A DNA stretch of 64,000 bases from Paenibacillus sacheonensis. Its GTDB lineage: Bacteria > Bacillota > Bacilli > Paenibacillales > Paenibacillaceae. The notes beneath the pieces are model-generated. The model saw only the letters and a program-made list of their open reading frames with translations, did no database searches and was not told the origin of the DNA. Each line of letters starts with the position of its first letter. Position 1 is the stretch's first letter. Made by a program: the position numbers and the translations under genes. This document shows positions 9,022-18,038 of this stretch, one piece after another. The stretch spans positions 490,526 to 554,525 of the forward strand of contig NZ_JAAAMU010000004.1 in assembly GCF_009909195.1 (NCBI RefSeq). Reading direction: 5' to 3'.

Positions 9022-9138
9022 GCTTCGGTTGATACGAGGGGGGGCAGTCGGGATCGCATCACCTACATAGTGGCAGGCGCCGGCTTGCTGGTCGGCTCGT
9101 CGGACGGAAGAGAACTGCTCATAAACGTATTGCCATCC

Positions 9139-9167
9139 TAACCGCGAATCTCGCGGTTATTTTTTTC
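9139..9167 (+). terminator. rho-independent terminator
   Basis: TAACCGCGA / TCGCGGTTA with an ATC loop, then TTTTTTT. It is 118 bases after the stop at 9021 and before a TTTA-repeat stretch (about 9206-9244) that forms the 3' end of the next gene on the other strand. Confidence 0.85.
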
Positions 9168-9238
9168 GGTTTTTGTTGAAGGGGATGAAATGCTGCTCAA
9201 AATAGCGGTTATTTATTTTATTTATTTATATATTTTAT

Positions 9239-9694
9239 TTATTTATTGCCGAGTTGTTCGGCCAAACCGATGAGAAGCCCTTCGGTTCCGCGAATATAGC
9301 AGAGCCTGTACGAATCGCCGTATTGAACCATTTCGCCAACCAGCTGAGCGCCGCGCTTCGTGAGCCGGGCTACCAATTCGTCGATGTTTTCAACGGCGAA
9401 CATGACGCGCAGATAACCGAGGGCATTGACGGGAGCGGTTCGGTGGTCTGCTATCGTAGGCGGGGTGATGAATCGCGACAGTTCAAGTCGGCTGTGGCCG
9501 TCCGGAGTAACCATCATGGCAATCTCCACGCACTGTGAGCCCAGCCCGGTTACGCGACCGGCCCATTCGCCTTCGACGGTAGTTCGCCCTTCGAGCTTCA
9601 AGCCGATCTCCTCGAAGAAAGCGATGGCGTCTTCAAGGGATTCCACGACGATGCCGACATTGTCCATCCTTAGCAATTTGTTGTTTTCCATCAT
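9239..9694 (-). CDS. VOC (glyoxalase/bleomycin-resistance fold) family protein
   Basis: A 151-residue cytoplasmic metalloenzyme-type protein of the vicinal oxygen chelate superfamily. It has two beta-alpha-beta-beta-beta halves: LRMDNVGIVVESLEDAIAFF opens the first, LGYLRVMFAVENIDELVARL the second. Candidate metal ligands are hard to place: the first strand has Asn-Val where His is usual, and a Glu occurs in HSRLELSRF. Activity could be a lyase, epimerase or resistance binding; not decidable. Start set at 9694 because AGAAGGAG lies 5 bases upstream; the longer frame to 9745 lacks a site. A LexA-like box sits about 170 bases upstream (9865-9877). No operon partner. Confidence 0.75.
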   Translation of the reverse strand: MMENNKLLRMDNVGIVVESLEDAIAFFEEIGLKLEGRTTVEGEWAGRVTGLGSQCVEIAMMVTPDGHSRLELSRFITPPTIADHRTAPVNALGYLRVMFAVENIDELVARLTKRGAQLVGEMVQYGDSYRLCYIRGTEGLLIGLAEQLGNK

Positions 9695-10241
9695 TTTATC
9701 TCCTTCTGTTCCAAATTGAATACCCCGAACGTCTTCATCCTGCACCCTTGTAACAATTCGGAGTTACGCTATGATCTCCTGCTTGTTCATTCTGAACTAA
9801 TTAGACGAAGCGCCGTGAGGATCCGTGGGGAAATCAACTCCGAATCATGTTTTCCTTCAACATAGAACATGTGTTCCCGTGTGTCGACAGTCAATAATAA
9901 AGTCGCGGCAAGACGGCTTTTATTAGTTACTGGTATAAAAGTCGATCCCATAATCAGAATGACCTAAGCGTTATCCCGATCTTGGTTAAATTAGATATCA
10001 AAGTATAACGAAAGACAAAGATAGATAATAGTTGCCGAGCGGGGCAGCCTTTATACTATTCATGAAAGCGAATACATAACCGAAGGAGGCCAAAAGCGCC
10101 ATGTCAACGCGGTCGGATAGGCAATCGTTCTGAATCGTTGATCCGATCTCAATCGTTAACCCGAACGAAACGAGACAAGCCGGCCGTATCCCTCTCTCCC
10201 CAAGACGTCCCGACAATCGAATCTGCAAAGGAAGTGTTTGC
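9695..10241. other. long intergenic region with a mini reading frame
   Basis: No full gene is visible in this 547-base stretch. It holds a LexA-like box (9865-9877) and a 10-codon frame at 10101-10133 (MSTRSDRQSF) behind AAGGAGG with the spacer ending AAGCGCC. A similar AAGGAGG...AAGCGCC-ATG start precedes the 15-codon frame at 15535. Both may be leader peptides or chance. Confidence 0.4.
9865..9877. promoter_or_regulatory. LexA (DinR)-like box
   Basis: GAACATGTGTTCC fits the Gram-positive SOS box CGAACRNRYGTTYC at every position except the first C, which is A here. It lies between the divergent VOC and glycoside hydrolase genes, 170 bases from the former start. A TTGACT at the opposite-strand side could be a -35 for the VOC gene. 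Binding is inference. Confidence 0.35.
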
Positions 10242-13200
10242 GTGCTAAGAAAGAGAAGCTTGATGTCCGCTTTGCTCTCCGCTTCGCTGCTCTTGATCGT
10301 AATCGATTCGCCCGCGCTGGCGGAAAGTTCCGCCGCCCAAGGCAGTAACGCGCAGGTTCCGGTGAAAATAAAGCTAACGACCGATATGCTCATCAACGAG
10401 ACCGGACTTGGCGATGCAGGGCTGCTCGTTGACGAACAGGACGAAGCCGGAAGCACGCCTGTCAATGCCGAATACACCAACTGGCTCGTCAATAACAACC
10501 AGTCCTATCTGTACCCGGCCGGAGCCGTTATCGATTTGGGCCGGCGCTATAAGATCACCGGCGTATATTTATATGACCCCGCCGGCAGCAGCGGAGATTT
10601 CAAAGTATCGTACGGACCGCCGTTCCAGTGGATCGAGCTGTTTACCGATCCGTTGAAAGGCGACAATGTTTGGAACAAACACGACGCCGACGTGGAGACC
10701 CGTTTCCTCCAGCTGTCGAAGGTCTCCTCGGATGTTGCGATGAGCGAGATCGTCGTTTACGGCTATCCGCTGGAGGACATGCCGGCTGCCTCGCTGAAGC
10801 CCGCTCCCACGTCCTTTGCTATCCCGGTGAACGAAGCGATCGGGACGAATGCTTTCATCGACTCGCCCATCGAGCAGATGAAGGCGACGGGCGTCATTCG
10901 CGAATACCACAACTGGAGCTTCGTGGAGGAGCAGGAGGGCCAGAACAAGTTCTCGCCGTCCGCGAACAATTACTGGGATTTCGACGAATACTACAAGCAG
11001 CTGAAGGACGCCGGCATCATCGCCTCACCGGCGATTCAAGGGAACGCGCCTTACGTCAACGGCAGCTGGAACGGCCAGCCGATCAAGCAAGGTGCCGATC
11101 CGTTGGATCCCCAATCGTACTACATGCACGCTTCGCATCTGTACCAGTATGCAGCCAGATACGGAAGCAGCCCGGTTCCGCTCGATACGATCAAGGTAGC
11201 GCCAGGGCAGGAGAAGAAGACGGGGCTCGGCTATTTGAGCTATTACGAGGATTGGAACGAGCCGGACGCTTCCTGGCAAGGCGACGGCAGCGTTTATTTC
11301 TCGCCCTATGAATTTGCGGCGATGGTCAGCGCTGACTACGACGGTCACCAGTCCGCGCTCGGCGAGGCATATGGCGTGAAGAATGCCGATCCGAACGCCA
11401 AGCTCGTTATGGGCGGTCTTGCCGACCCTGGCTCGGTCGGAAACGTATCGGCGAACTCCTACATCCGCGCGATGAAATTCTGGTCCGATTATCACCGTAC
11501 CGACGGCGTATTCCCCGCGGACGTGCTGAACATTCATCATTATTGGGACACGGGATGGGCCGGAAGCCCGCAGTCGCCCGAGGAAGGCCATATGAAGGAA
11601 TGGCTGGAGCAATTCGTGCAGTTCCGCGACCGGTATTTGCCGGGCAAAGAGCTGTGGCTGACGGAATTCGGCTACGACACCAGCAAGGGAATGGATCCGC
11701 TCGGCTATTGGGGTTCGCGCACGAGCACGCAATCGGAGCAAATGCAAGCCGATTGGATTATCCGCGGCTTCCTGGCTTCGCTCTCGGCGGGTATCGACCG
11801 GACGACCCAATATATGATCCGCGACGCGAACGACGATCCGAACAACAACATTCAATACAGCTCCAGCGGATTCACGTCGACCCGCAATACGGGAGAGGTT
11901 CCCAAGATCTCTTATTACTATATGTACGCCTTTAAGGATGCGCTGAAGGGCATGGTGTTCGACAAGGCCGTGCAAGCGATCGATCCGAACGTTTGGATCT
12001 ATACATTCAAGAGCCTGGCGGGCAGCAAGAACGCATACGTCGTATGGTCTCCGACACGAAACGGCTCGAAGGTGAACGGCTACAAGCTGCAGCTTGACGG
12101 CAAACCGTCCAGGGTAACCTCTATTGAGCTGACGGATAAGGATACGGACGGCGTGGCGAAGGAGTTGTCCGTCCAGAACGGCGCGGTCAAAGTAAACGTC
12201 AGCGAGACGCCGCTTATCGTGCTGACCGATCAGAAGGCAGCCGGCCTGAGCGATATTTCCGGCAGCGGTCCTATCGCGATTCCGGCAAAGGGCAGCGCCG
12301 AAACGCCATTATCGGCCACGGTTACGGATCAGAACGCAGCTCCGCTGGGGACTGAATCCGTCCATTGGTCCGTTACCGATTCGTCCGGCCGCAAGGCAAA
12401 CGGCCTGTCGATCGACAAGAAGGGCGTACTGGCGGTGAAGTCTTCCGCCCAGGCAGGCAGCTATACGATTACGGCAAGCGCTTCCGCCAAGCCAGCCATC
12501 GAGAAATCAACGACGATTACGCTTTATAAGGCATCTGCGGCAGGTATTGAGATTAGCGGAATCGATGCGGCGGCAATCCCCGCCAAGGGAAGCAGTACAG
12601 CTGCTTATGCTGGCAAGGTTACGGATCAGCATCAGGCTGCGATGGCCGGAGAGATCGATTGGAAGGTGCTCGACGCTGCAGGACATGCGGTCCATGACGT
12701 CACCGTCGATAAGCGAGGGGTGCTCACCGTCAATAACACGGCAGCGCCAGGCAGCTATACGATCCAGGCTTCGCTTCATTCCAACGCGAGCGTGAAAGCA
12801 GCGAAGACGGTCACATTGGCGCCTGCAGCGAAGGTAGATATCGTCTCCGCTTTCGCCGATGGCGCGCTTTACAGCCAGATTACGATTCCGCCATCCGGCA
12901 AGATTACGATCACGTCGCCGTATGCCGCGAAGTCTAACAGCCAGGCCGACGGTAAAGGCGTCTCGATCGGGAATGACAGCTACGCGTATTCCGTCGTGAA
13001 GTCGGATACCGGCGCGCCCGTCGATACGATGAGCGTCGACAAGTCCGGTTACCTGACCGTCAACAGCCGCACCGCTCCAGGCATGTATAAGCTTACGGCC
13101 GTATCCAAGACGAACCCGGCGGTAAGCGGAACATACGAGCTCAACCTGTTCAAGCTCGCCGGCGCTTCGATCAGCTCGGGGCCGGATACGATCGCGATTC

Positions 13201-13496
13201 CCGAGCATGACTATGCGCTCGTCAAATACGGCGAATCGACGCAGGGCGTGGCGCTCGGCATTCCCGCCTACGACAATATGTTCAACGGCAACTCGTGGAA
13301 TTACTTGTACAAGTGGGAAATTTTCGACGCTCAAGGCAAGCCGGCCCAAGATCTGACGTTTAATGCCAAGCCGGATCCGAACAATACGCTGAACGTCTCG
13401 TCCAAAGCGAAGCCCGGCGTCTATACGATCCGAATCACGTCGACGATCGATTCGTCCATTACCGCCAAGAAAACGATCACGCTTACCGGAAAGTAA
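10242..13496 (+). CDS. secreted multidomain glycoside hydrolase (clan GH-A type)
   Basis: A 1084-residue exported enzyme likely acting on a polysaccharide. Signal peptide at about 1-29 (LMSALLSASLLLIVIDSPALA). Residues ~40-175 form a discoidin-like beta-sandwich (VIDLGRRYKITGVYLYDPAG). A TIM-barrel domain spans ~190-640: Glu340 in DWNEPD is the expected acid/base and Glu475 in LWLTEFGYD the expected nucleophile. The last ~400 residues hold four related Ig-like repeats, each opening with an IPAKG- or IPPSG-like motif and closing with a PGSYTI- or PGVYTI-like strand. Start is GTG 10242 behind AAGGAAG. No LPXTG or SLH anchor is seen. Substrate cannot be named from motifs alone. Confidence 0.85.
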   Translation: MLRKRSLMSALLSASLLLIVIDSPALAESSAAQGSNAQVPVKIKLTTDMLINETGLGDAGLLVDEQDEAGSTPVNAEYTNWLVNNNQSYLYPAGAVIDLGRRYKITGVYLYDPAGSSGDFKVSYGPPFQWIELFTDPLKGDNVWNKHDADVETRFLQLSKVSSDVAMSEIVVYGYPLEDMPAASLKPAPTSFAIPVNEAIGTNAFIDSPIEQMKATGVIREYHNWSFVEEQEGQNKFSPSANNYWDFDEYYKQLKDAGIIASPAIQGNAPYVNGSWNGQPIKQGADPLDPQSYYMHASHLYQYAARYGSSPVPLDTIKVAPGQEKKTGLGYLSYYEDWNEPDASWQGDGSVYFSPYEFAAMVSADYDGHQSALGEAYGVKNADPNAKLVMGGLADPGSVGNVSANSYIRAMKFWSDYHRTDGVFPADVLNIHHYWDTGWAGSPQSPEEGHMKEWLEQFVQFRDRYLPGKELWLTEFGYDTSKGMDPLGYWGSRTSTQSEQMQADWIIRGFLASLSAGIDRTTQYMIRDANDDPNNNIQYSSSGFTSTRNTGEVPKISYYYMYAFKDALKGMVFDKAVQAIDPNVWIYTFKSLAGSKNAYVVWSPTRNGSKVNGYKLQLDGKPSRVTSIELTDKDTDGVAKELSVQNGAVKVNVSETPLIVLTDQKAAGLSDISGSGPIAIPAKGSAETPLSATVTDQNAAPLGTESVHWSVTDSSGRKANGLSIDKKGVLAVKSSAQAGSYTITASASAKPAIEKSTTITLYKASAAGIEISGIDAAAIPAKGSSTAAYAGKVTDQHQAAMAGEIDWKVLDAAGHAVHDVTVDKRGVLTVNNTAAPGSYTIQASLHSNASVKAAKTVTLAPAAKVDIVSAFADGALYSQITIPPSGKITITSPYAAKSNSQADGKGVSIGNDSYAYSVVKSDTGAPVDTMSVDKSGYLTVNSRTAPGMYKLTAVSKTNPAVSGTYELNLFKLAGASISSGPDTIAIPEHDYALVKYGESTQGVALGIPAYDNMFNGNSWNYLYKWEIFDAQGKPAQDLTFNAKPDPNNTLNVSSKAKPGVYTIRITSTIDSSITAKKTITLTGK

Positions 13497-13603
13497 GCGG
13501 GTATTAGCTCCAGCGCATACGCAATAATTAATTCAGATGCAAGCGAAATCGCAAAAAGCAAACGAAAGCGCAGAAGCAGAGCGCCAATGCCAATGCAAAT
13601 GCA

Positions 13604-13639
13604 AACGAAGCCCTCCCCGGTCGGGAGGGCTTTTCGTTC
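13604..13639. terminator. bidirectional terminator between glycoside hydrolase and PhyH genes
   Basis: AACGAAGCCCTCCC pairs with GGGAGGGCTTTTCGTT around a short CGGTC loop, with a T run for + and an A-rich side for -. It is preceded by a degenerate GCAAATGC-like run (about 13538-13606). Confidence 0.75.
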
Positions 13640-13711
13640 ATTGCATGCAGCGCGTCATCTACTAGATCCAATACGTCGAATCCGATGAATCTTCGGTTCG
13701 AACCCATTGAT

Positions 13712-14464
13712 CTAATGCGGTGCTCCTTCAAACTCGATTCCGCAAGGTCCGGGGCTTTCATTCTTCTGCACGCTGACGATTTCCCCATGGCGGTCATGCA
13801 GGCTGTCATAGATGTGATGGCCGAGCCGATGCGTGGATTCGCCAACGTAGTGGCAGATGAAGGAACGGCGGAAGCGGTCCGCGGAATAATTGGGATATGA
13901 GCCGTGAATGGTGCTGCCGTTGAAGAACAGCACGTCGCCGGCCGCCATATTCGCCGGGACGATCCGGCTGCCTGCGGGCAGATCGACTTCGTCGCGGAAG
14001 AAAGAGACGGAGGGGTCTGCTTCGTGCGGGCACTGGATGTCGAGGAACTGGGTTTGCGGCACCACGACAAGACCGCCGTTCTCCTCGTCGCACGCGTCGA
14101 TCGCGGTCCAAGCGGCAATGCAGGTACCCGGTTCCACGCGCAGATAATAGTTGTCCTGGTGCAGCGCTTGTCCTCGCGAGCCCGGCGGCTTGTAATAGAA
14201 CATGCTTTGCGCGGCGAGCGGTTCCTCGCCCATCATGTCGGCGAGAATATCCACGATCCGCGGGTCGAGCATATAGGATTTTGCCAGTTCGATAACGCGG
14301 TGCGGATAGAGGATCCGCGGATACATCAGCAGGGGATCGCCGTTCGCCTCTTCATAGGAAGCGGGTTCAAAATAGCCCGGAAGCGCGCCGTTCGCCTGAA
14401 TGTCCATGAACGTATCCCGGATGGCCCGAATATCCTCGCTGTCGAACAACCCCCGGACGATCAA
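13712..14464 (-). CDS. phytanoyl-CoA dioxygenase (PhyH) family protein
   Basis: An Fe(II)/2-oxoglutarate oxygenase, family of hydroxylases acting on small molecules. The HxD...H triad is visible: HQDNYYLRVEPG near residue 100 for His/Asp, and GSTIHGSYPNYSADRFR for the distal His and the 2-oxoglutarate Arg. The start is odd: TTG 14464 has an ideal AAGGAGG 8 bases upstream, but the same frame continues upstream as LTDEQKRQFKEEGY, exactly what PhyH proteins have at their N-terminus, with no ATG/GTG/TTG before a stop; only an ATA at 14533-14531 could begin it. It is divergent from an AraC regulator, a common pairing in Paenibacillus that suggests control by that regulator. Confidence 0.85.
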   Translation of the reverse strand: MIVRGLFDSEDIRAIRDTFMDIQANGALPGYFEPASYEEANGDPLLMYPRILYPHRVIELAKSYMLDPRIVDILADMMGEEPLAAQSMFYYKPPGSRGQALHQDNYYLRVEPGTCIAAWTAIDACDEENGGLVVVPQTQFLDIQCPHEADPSVSFFRDEVDLPAGSRIVPANMAAGDVLFFNGSTIHGSYPNYSADRFRRSFICHYVGESTHRLGHHIYDSLHDRHGEIVSVQKNESPGPCGIEFEGAPH

Positions 14465-14654
14465 ATAGCCTTCCTCCTTGAATTGTCTTTTCTGTTCGTC
14501 GGTCAGACGGATGGGCTTATGGGGAGCTTGTATGCCAAGACATCCTTTCTCGTTGAGATTTGGTCCTATCTAGCATAAAATAGGCGGTACATGGAAGAAA
14601 TGAATGCGTTTGCTAAAATGCTATACGATTTTACTGCCGGATGAAGGAGGCGGA

Positions 14655-15518
14655 ATGGCATTGAACGAGCATTTATATCGCTCCGATACCGAGACGGAAT
14701 CGCCAGAGGTCGGCGTGCTGCTCGCGGATCACTTTCGCCGGCCTTTCGGCTTCCAGGGACATCGTTCCAAGGGGACGGGGGACTGGCTCATCGTCTACAC
14801 GATTCATGGAAGCGGTTCCTTTCGCGTGGACCGGGAGGTGCATGTCTGCGGAGCGGGAGATGTCGTAATCTTGTCCCCGGGCGTGCCGCATCACTATGCG
14901 TCCAACGAAGCCGGCGAATGGGACATCTTATGGACGCATTTCGTGCCGCTGCCGGATTGGATGCCATGGCTTGCGCTGCCGCGGACCGAGGAGAGGCTGA
15001 TCTGCCTCCATCTTCGCGGCGACGAGATTCGCGGCAGGATCGAGCAGACGTTCCATCGGCTGATCCGCGATGCCTCCATGTCGGCGCCGGTAAACCGCGA
15101 GCTTGCTAAGCTGGCGCTTGCGGAGGTGTTGGTGCTGCTCTATCACTACAACGGCGAACAGGAGAGCGACCGCGTCATGGACGAACGGATCAGCCAAGTG
15201 ATCCGATACTTGTCCGAGCATCTGCATCTCAAGCACCGTCTGTCCGACCTCGCCGCGATGGCAGGCTTGTCGCCCTCCCGCTTCTGCCATCTGATGAAGG
15301 AGCAAACCGGCGATACGCTTACCGAACGACTGACCAAGATGAGACTCGCGAAAGCCGCAAGATTGCTGGAACTAACATCGCGCCGAATCAACGAAATCGC
15401 GTTCGACGTGGGATTCGAGACTGCCTATTACTTTAGCCGGCTCTTTACCGGCCACTTCGGCATCAGCCCAACGGCCTATCGGCAGCGAATGTGGCAGCGA
15501 CAGAAGACATCGCTCTGA
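14655..15518 (+). CDS. AraC-family transcriptional regulator
   Basis: A 287-residue regulator with an N-terminal cupin effector domain (residues ~20-110; VCGAGDVVILSPGVPHHY is a typical cupin strand pair) and a C-terminal pair of helix-turn-helix motifs (~190-285; LSDLAAMAGLSPSRFCHLMK and INEIAFDVGFETAYYFSRLF, then FGISPTAYR). Such proteins sense sugars or related small molecules. Start at ATG 14655 follows AAGGAGG; the in-frame 14604 start has no site. The gene is divergent from the PhyH dioxygenase with about 120-190 bases between, so it most likely controls that gene. All family hallmarks are intact. Confidence 0.9.
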   Translation: MALNEHLYRSDTETESPEVGVLLADHFRRPFGFQGHRSKGTGDWLIVYTIHGSGSFRVDREVHVCGAGDVVILSPGVPHHYASNEAGEWDILWTHFVPLPDWMPWLALPRTEERLICLHLRGDEIRGRIEQTFHRLIRDASMSAPVNRELAKLALAEVLVLLYHYNGEQESDRVMDERISQVIRYLSEHLHLKHRLSDLAAMAGLSPSRFCHLMKEQTGDTLTERLTKMRLAKAARLLELTSRRINEIAFDVGFETAYYFSRLFTGHFGISPTAYRQRMWQRQKTSL

Positions 15519-15534
15519 AGGAGGCGGAAGCGCC

Positions 15535-15582
15535 ATGAATCGGCTCAGGCACCTGCTCCTGCGCGCCGAACGCGAAACTTAG
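15535..15582 (+). CDS. 15-codon frame with strong ribosome site (possible leader peptide)
   Basis: MNRLRHLLLRAERET followed by TAG. It begins 17 bases after the AraC stop and has AAGGAGG 11 bases upstream. It precedes the L,D-transpeptidase by about 80 bases. It could be a leader peptide, the decayed start of a gene, or chance; no homology is claimed. Confidence 0.25.
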   Translation: MNRLRHLLLRAERET

Positions 15583-15659
15583 GCATGTCCGGCATGATAA
15601 TGGAGTCATGGCATCGGCACCTCGCGGCATATATTGATTTGATGGCGATCAATATTAGA

Positions 15660-16559
15660 ATGGGAGGTTGTCCGGTCCTGATTCGATACAGCAGCAAAGC
15701 AGGTATTCTATCGATCGTTCTCTTGTTAGTCTGGAGTGTTCTCTTTCTGCCTCGCGCAAATGCCGAGACGGGCAAAAACGAGCTGCTCATCATAAATAAG
15801 AAAACGAATCAATTGGCTTTCTTCGTCAACGGGGAACTCGTCAAAACCTTCTCCGTCGCCACCGGCAGGAACAGTACCTTAACGCCCGAGGGAAGCTTCA
15901 CCATCGTAAACAAGATCAAGAACAGGCCGTATTACAAGGAAAAAATTCCCGGAGGCGACCCTCGCAATCCGCTGGGCGATCGATGGTTGGGGCTTGAAGT
16001 GAACGGGACGCACGGAACGACCTATGCGATCCATGGCAATAATAATGCGTCATCCATCGGAAAATACGTAAGCGCGGGCTGCATCCGGATGAAAAACGAC
16101 GAGATCCATTGGCTGTTCCCCCAAATCGAGCTCGGCGCCAAAGTCGTCATCACGACCTCCGCGCTCTCGATGGTCAAGATCGCGGAGGACCATGCGTATC
16201 CGGTCGTGCAGCCCTACGAAGGCAAATTGGTGCTGAACGGCGAACCGACGACGCCCGTTCATCCGCTGATTCTAGCAGACGCTCAAGTGTTCATCCCCAT
16301 GCGGGACGTCTTCCAAATGCTCGGCGCCAAGGTACAGTGGAATGCAGCGGCCAAGACGGTCACGGCCGTTATCGGCGATCGAACGATTACGCACGCGCCG
16401 CTCAGTGGGGAAGTCGATATCGACGGTTCGATCCTGGCGATTACGCCCTCCAGAATAATGGCGAATACCGTCATGCTGCCGTTACGGGCGATCTCGGAGC
16501 TCATCGGATATCGCGTGGAATGGGACGGCAAGGCGCAAGAAATCCGCATCGGCCGATAA
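15660..16559 (+). CDS. secreted L,D-transpeptidase with copper-amine-oxidase N-terminal-type domain
   Basis: Makes 3-3 type peptidoglycan cross-links or attaches proteins to the wall outside the membrane. Of 299 residues, 1-35 hold a signal segment (AGILSIVLLLVWSVLFLP ... ANA). The YkuD catalytic domain spans ~38-160: His125 in IHGNN and Cys141 in SAGCIRM are the catalytic residues. A copper-amine-oxidase N-terminal domain follows at ~190-297 (VFIPMRDVFQMLGAKVQW; VMLPLRAISELIGYRVEW), probably for wall binding. Start uncertain: ATG 15660 overlaps the only GGGAGG; upstream ATGs at 15585 and 15642 also lack sites and would lengthen the signal region. Ends before a terminator at 16575. Confidence 0.85.
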   Translation: MGGCPVLIRYSSKAGILSIVLLLVWSVLFLPRANAETGKNELLIINKKTNQLAFFVNGELVKTFSVATGRNSTLTPEGSFTIVNKIKNRPYYKEKIPGGDPRNPLGDRWLGLEVNGTHGTTYAIHGNNNASSIGKYVSAGCIRMKNDEIHWLFPQIELGAKVVITTSALSMVKIAEDHAYPVVQPYEGKLVLNGEPTTPVHPLILADAQVFIPMRDVFQMLGAKVQWNAAAKTVTAVIGDRTITHAPLSGEVDIDGSILAITPSRIMANTVMLPLRAISELIGYRVEWDGKAQEIRIGR

Positions 16560-16574
16560 ACGGATAGGGGCAGG

Positions 16575-16602
16575 AAGCCTGGGAGCGAATCCCGGGCTTT
16601 TT
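16575..16602 (+). terminator. rho-independent terminator
   Basis: AAGCCTGGG / CCCGGGCTT (one G-T pair) with a 7-base loop and TTTT. It separates the transpeptidase from germinant receptor locus 1. Confidence 0.8.
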
Positions 16603-16708
16603 GCGCATGCAGCAGGCTGCTTCTCGGAAGCGGGACGATGGAAAATGGATGGAATTAGCAATACTGGGGAACGACTATACCAAATGACCGACAAGGATGT
16701 ATGTCCTC

Positions 16709-18031
16709 ATGAAGCCCTTCCATCTTCAAGCCGCAGTCCCCGGACTCGAACCGTCCAGCGATCTCGTGAGCAGAACGTTGAACGTCAATCAAGAAAGCGC
16801 GCAGTTGATTTACTTGTCGACGCTGTGCGATAAGCAATATATTCAATCGTCGATCATGCAGGCATTCGACGCCTGCGGCAATCTGGCGGAATTCAACGCC
16901 AAGCTGACGATGATCGCCGGGTTCGAACGAATCAAGAACGGCAATCTGCAGGCAGAGAAGCTGCTTCACGGTTTTGCGCTCGTCGTGTTCCCGGATGCGA
17001 TCTGCGCGATCGAAGCCAAGAAAGCCAGCTTGGCCAAGCCGTCGGAGACGTCGTCCGAAAGCATTATCCAAGGGCCGCAGAAAGCGTTCTCCGAAGATCT
17101 TGAACAGAATGTGCAAATCATCCGAACCCGGTATCCGTCGAAGAATTTGAACGTGGAGTACACGGAAATCGGGACGGAGAGCCGCACGCAATTAGCGATC
17201 CTGTACGACAAAGCGAAGGTGGACCCCGATATTCTGCTTGATCTGGACAAGCGTCTCGCGGGCGTGGAGGCGGCCGTCGTTCAGGCCTCGAATCAAGTCC
17301 AGATGCTGCTGACGAGCCGATTCGAATTCTTCCCGACGGCATTGGTCACGGACCGGCCGGATCGGACGGCGCTGAGCCTCAGTAAAGGCAAGGTCATTCT
17401 CCTTCTGAACGGTACGCCGTTTTCGATTAACTTGCCCGCGGTCTTTTACGATTTCATGGTCTCGATGGACGACGCGTATCAATCCCCTTGGCTGACGAGG
17501 CCGCTGCTGATTCTCCGTTATATGGCCGTATTCATTACGACCGCGCTGCCGGCCTTATACGTGGCGGCGGTTTCGTACAATCCCGAGTTCTTCCAGACGC
17601 AGCTGGCCATCGAAATCGCGGGGAGCCGCGCAGCCGTGCCCTATGCGTCCTTCTACGAGGTATTCTTCATGCTGTTCATGACCGAGGCGTTGACCGAAGC
17701 AAGCATTCGGCTGCCCAAGCATATCGGTTCGACGGCGACGACGGTCGGCGGGCTGATTCTGGGTCAAGCGGCGCAGGAGGCGGGTCTCGTCAGCAGCATC
17801 ATGATCATCATTGCGTCCTCCGTCGCCGTCTCGAATTTCGTCATCCCGATCAATACGATGAGCTACTCGATGCGGCTCATCAAATTCCCGCTCGTCATCT
17901 GCGCGATGTATTTCGGATTGGTCGGCGTCGTGACAGGCATATTCTGTTTCATCGTGTACGCGGCGAGCTTGCGAAGCTTCGGCCGGCCGTATTTGAAGCT
18001 GTTTATCGGGGAAGCCAAGAAAAGCAGGTGA
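16709..18031 (+). CDS. spore germination protein, GerA (A-subunit) family, locus 1
   Basis: Integral subunit of a germinant receptor in the inner spore membrane. The 440 residues comprise a soluble N-terminal domain (1-~235, with the family segment IIQGPQKAFSEDLEQNVQII), then about five membrane segments (LLILRYMAVFITTALPALYV; VGGLILGQAAQEAGLVSS; FPLVICAMYFGLVGVVTG). The characteristic SRAAVPYASFYEVFFML and IRLPKHIGS motifs are present. The N-terminal domain is shorter than in the other two A subunits here. Start: ATG 16709 has AAGGATG about 9 bases upstream; ATG 16697 abuts that site. Followed by the B gene after 7 bases. I could not find a convincing sigma-G promoter. Confidence 0.92.
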   Translation: MKPFHLQAAVPGLEPSSDLVSRTLNVNQESAQLIYLSTLCDKQYIQSSIMQAFDACGNLAEFNAKLTMIAGFERIKNGNLQAEKLLHGFALVVFPDAICAIEAKKASLAKPSETSSESIIQGPQKAFSEDLEQNVQIIRTRYPSKNLNVEYTEIGTESRTQLAILYDKAKVDPDILLDLDKRLAGVEAAVVQASNQVQMLLTSRFEFFPTALVTDRPDRTALSLSKGKVILLLNGTPFSINLPAVFYDFMVSMDDAYQSPWLTRPLLILRYMAVFITTALPALYVAAVSYNPEFFQTQLAIEIAGSRAAVPYASFYEVFFMLFMTEALTEASIRLPKHIGSTATTVGGLILGQAAQEAGLVSSIMIIIASSVAVSNFVIPINTMSYSMRLIKFPLVICAMYFGLVGVVTGIFCFIVYAASLRSFGRPYLKLFIGEAKKSR

Positions 18032-18038
18032 GAGACGA

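Noticed and set aside
9022..9111. In-frame continuation after the racemase-like stop (ITYIVAGAGLLVGSSDGREL...) considered as read-through or a separate small gene
   Set aside because: No start codon at a suitable distance from GAGGGGGGG and no known extension of the family.
16603..16708. Sigma-G promoter ahead of germination locus 1 (and likewise before 32076 and 50836)
   Set aside because: Candidate -10 like segments (CTATACC, CATAATT) lacked a -35 at proper distance; not reported as features.
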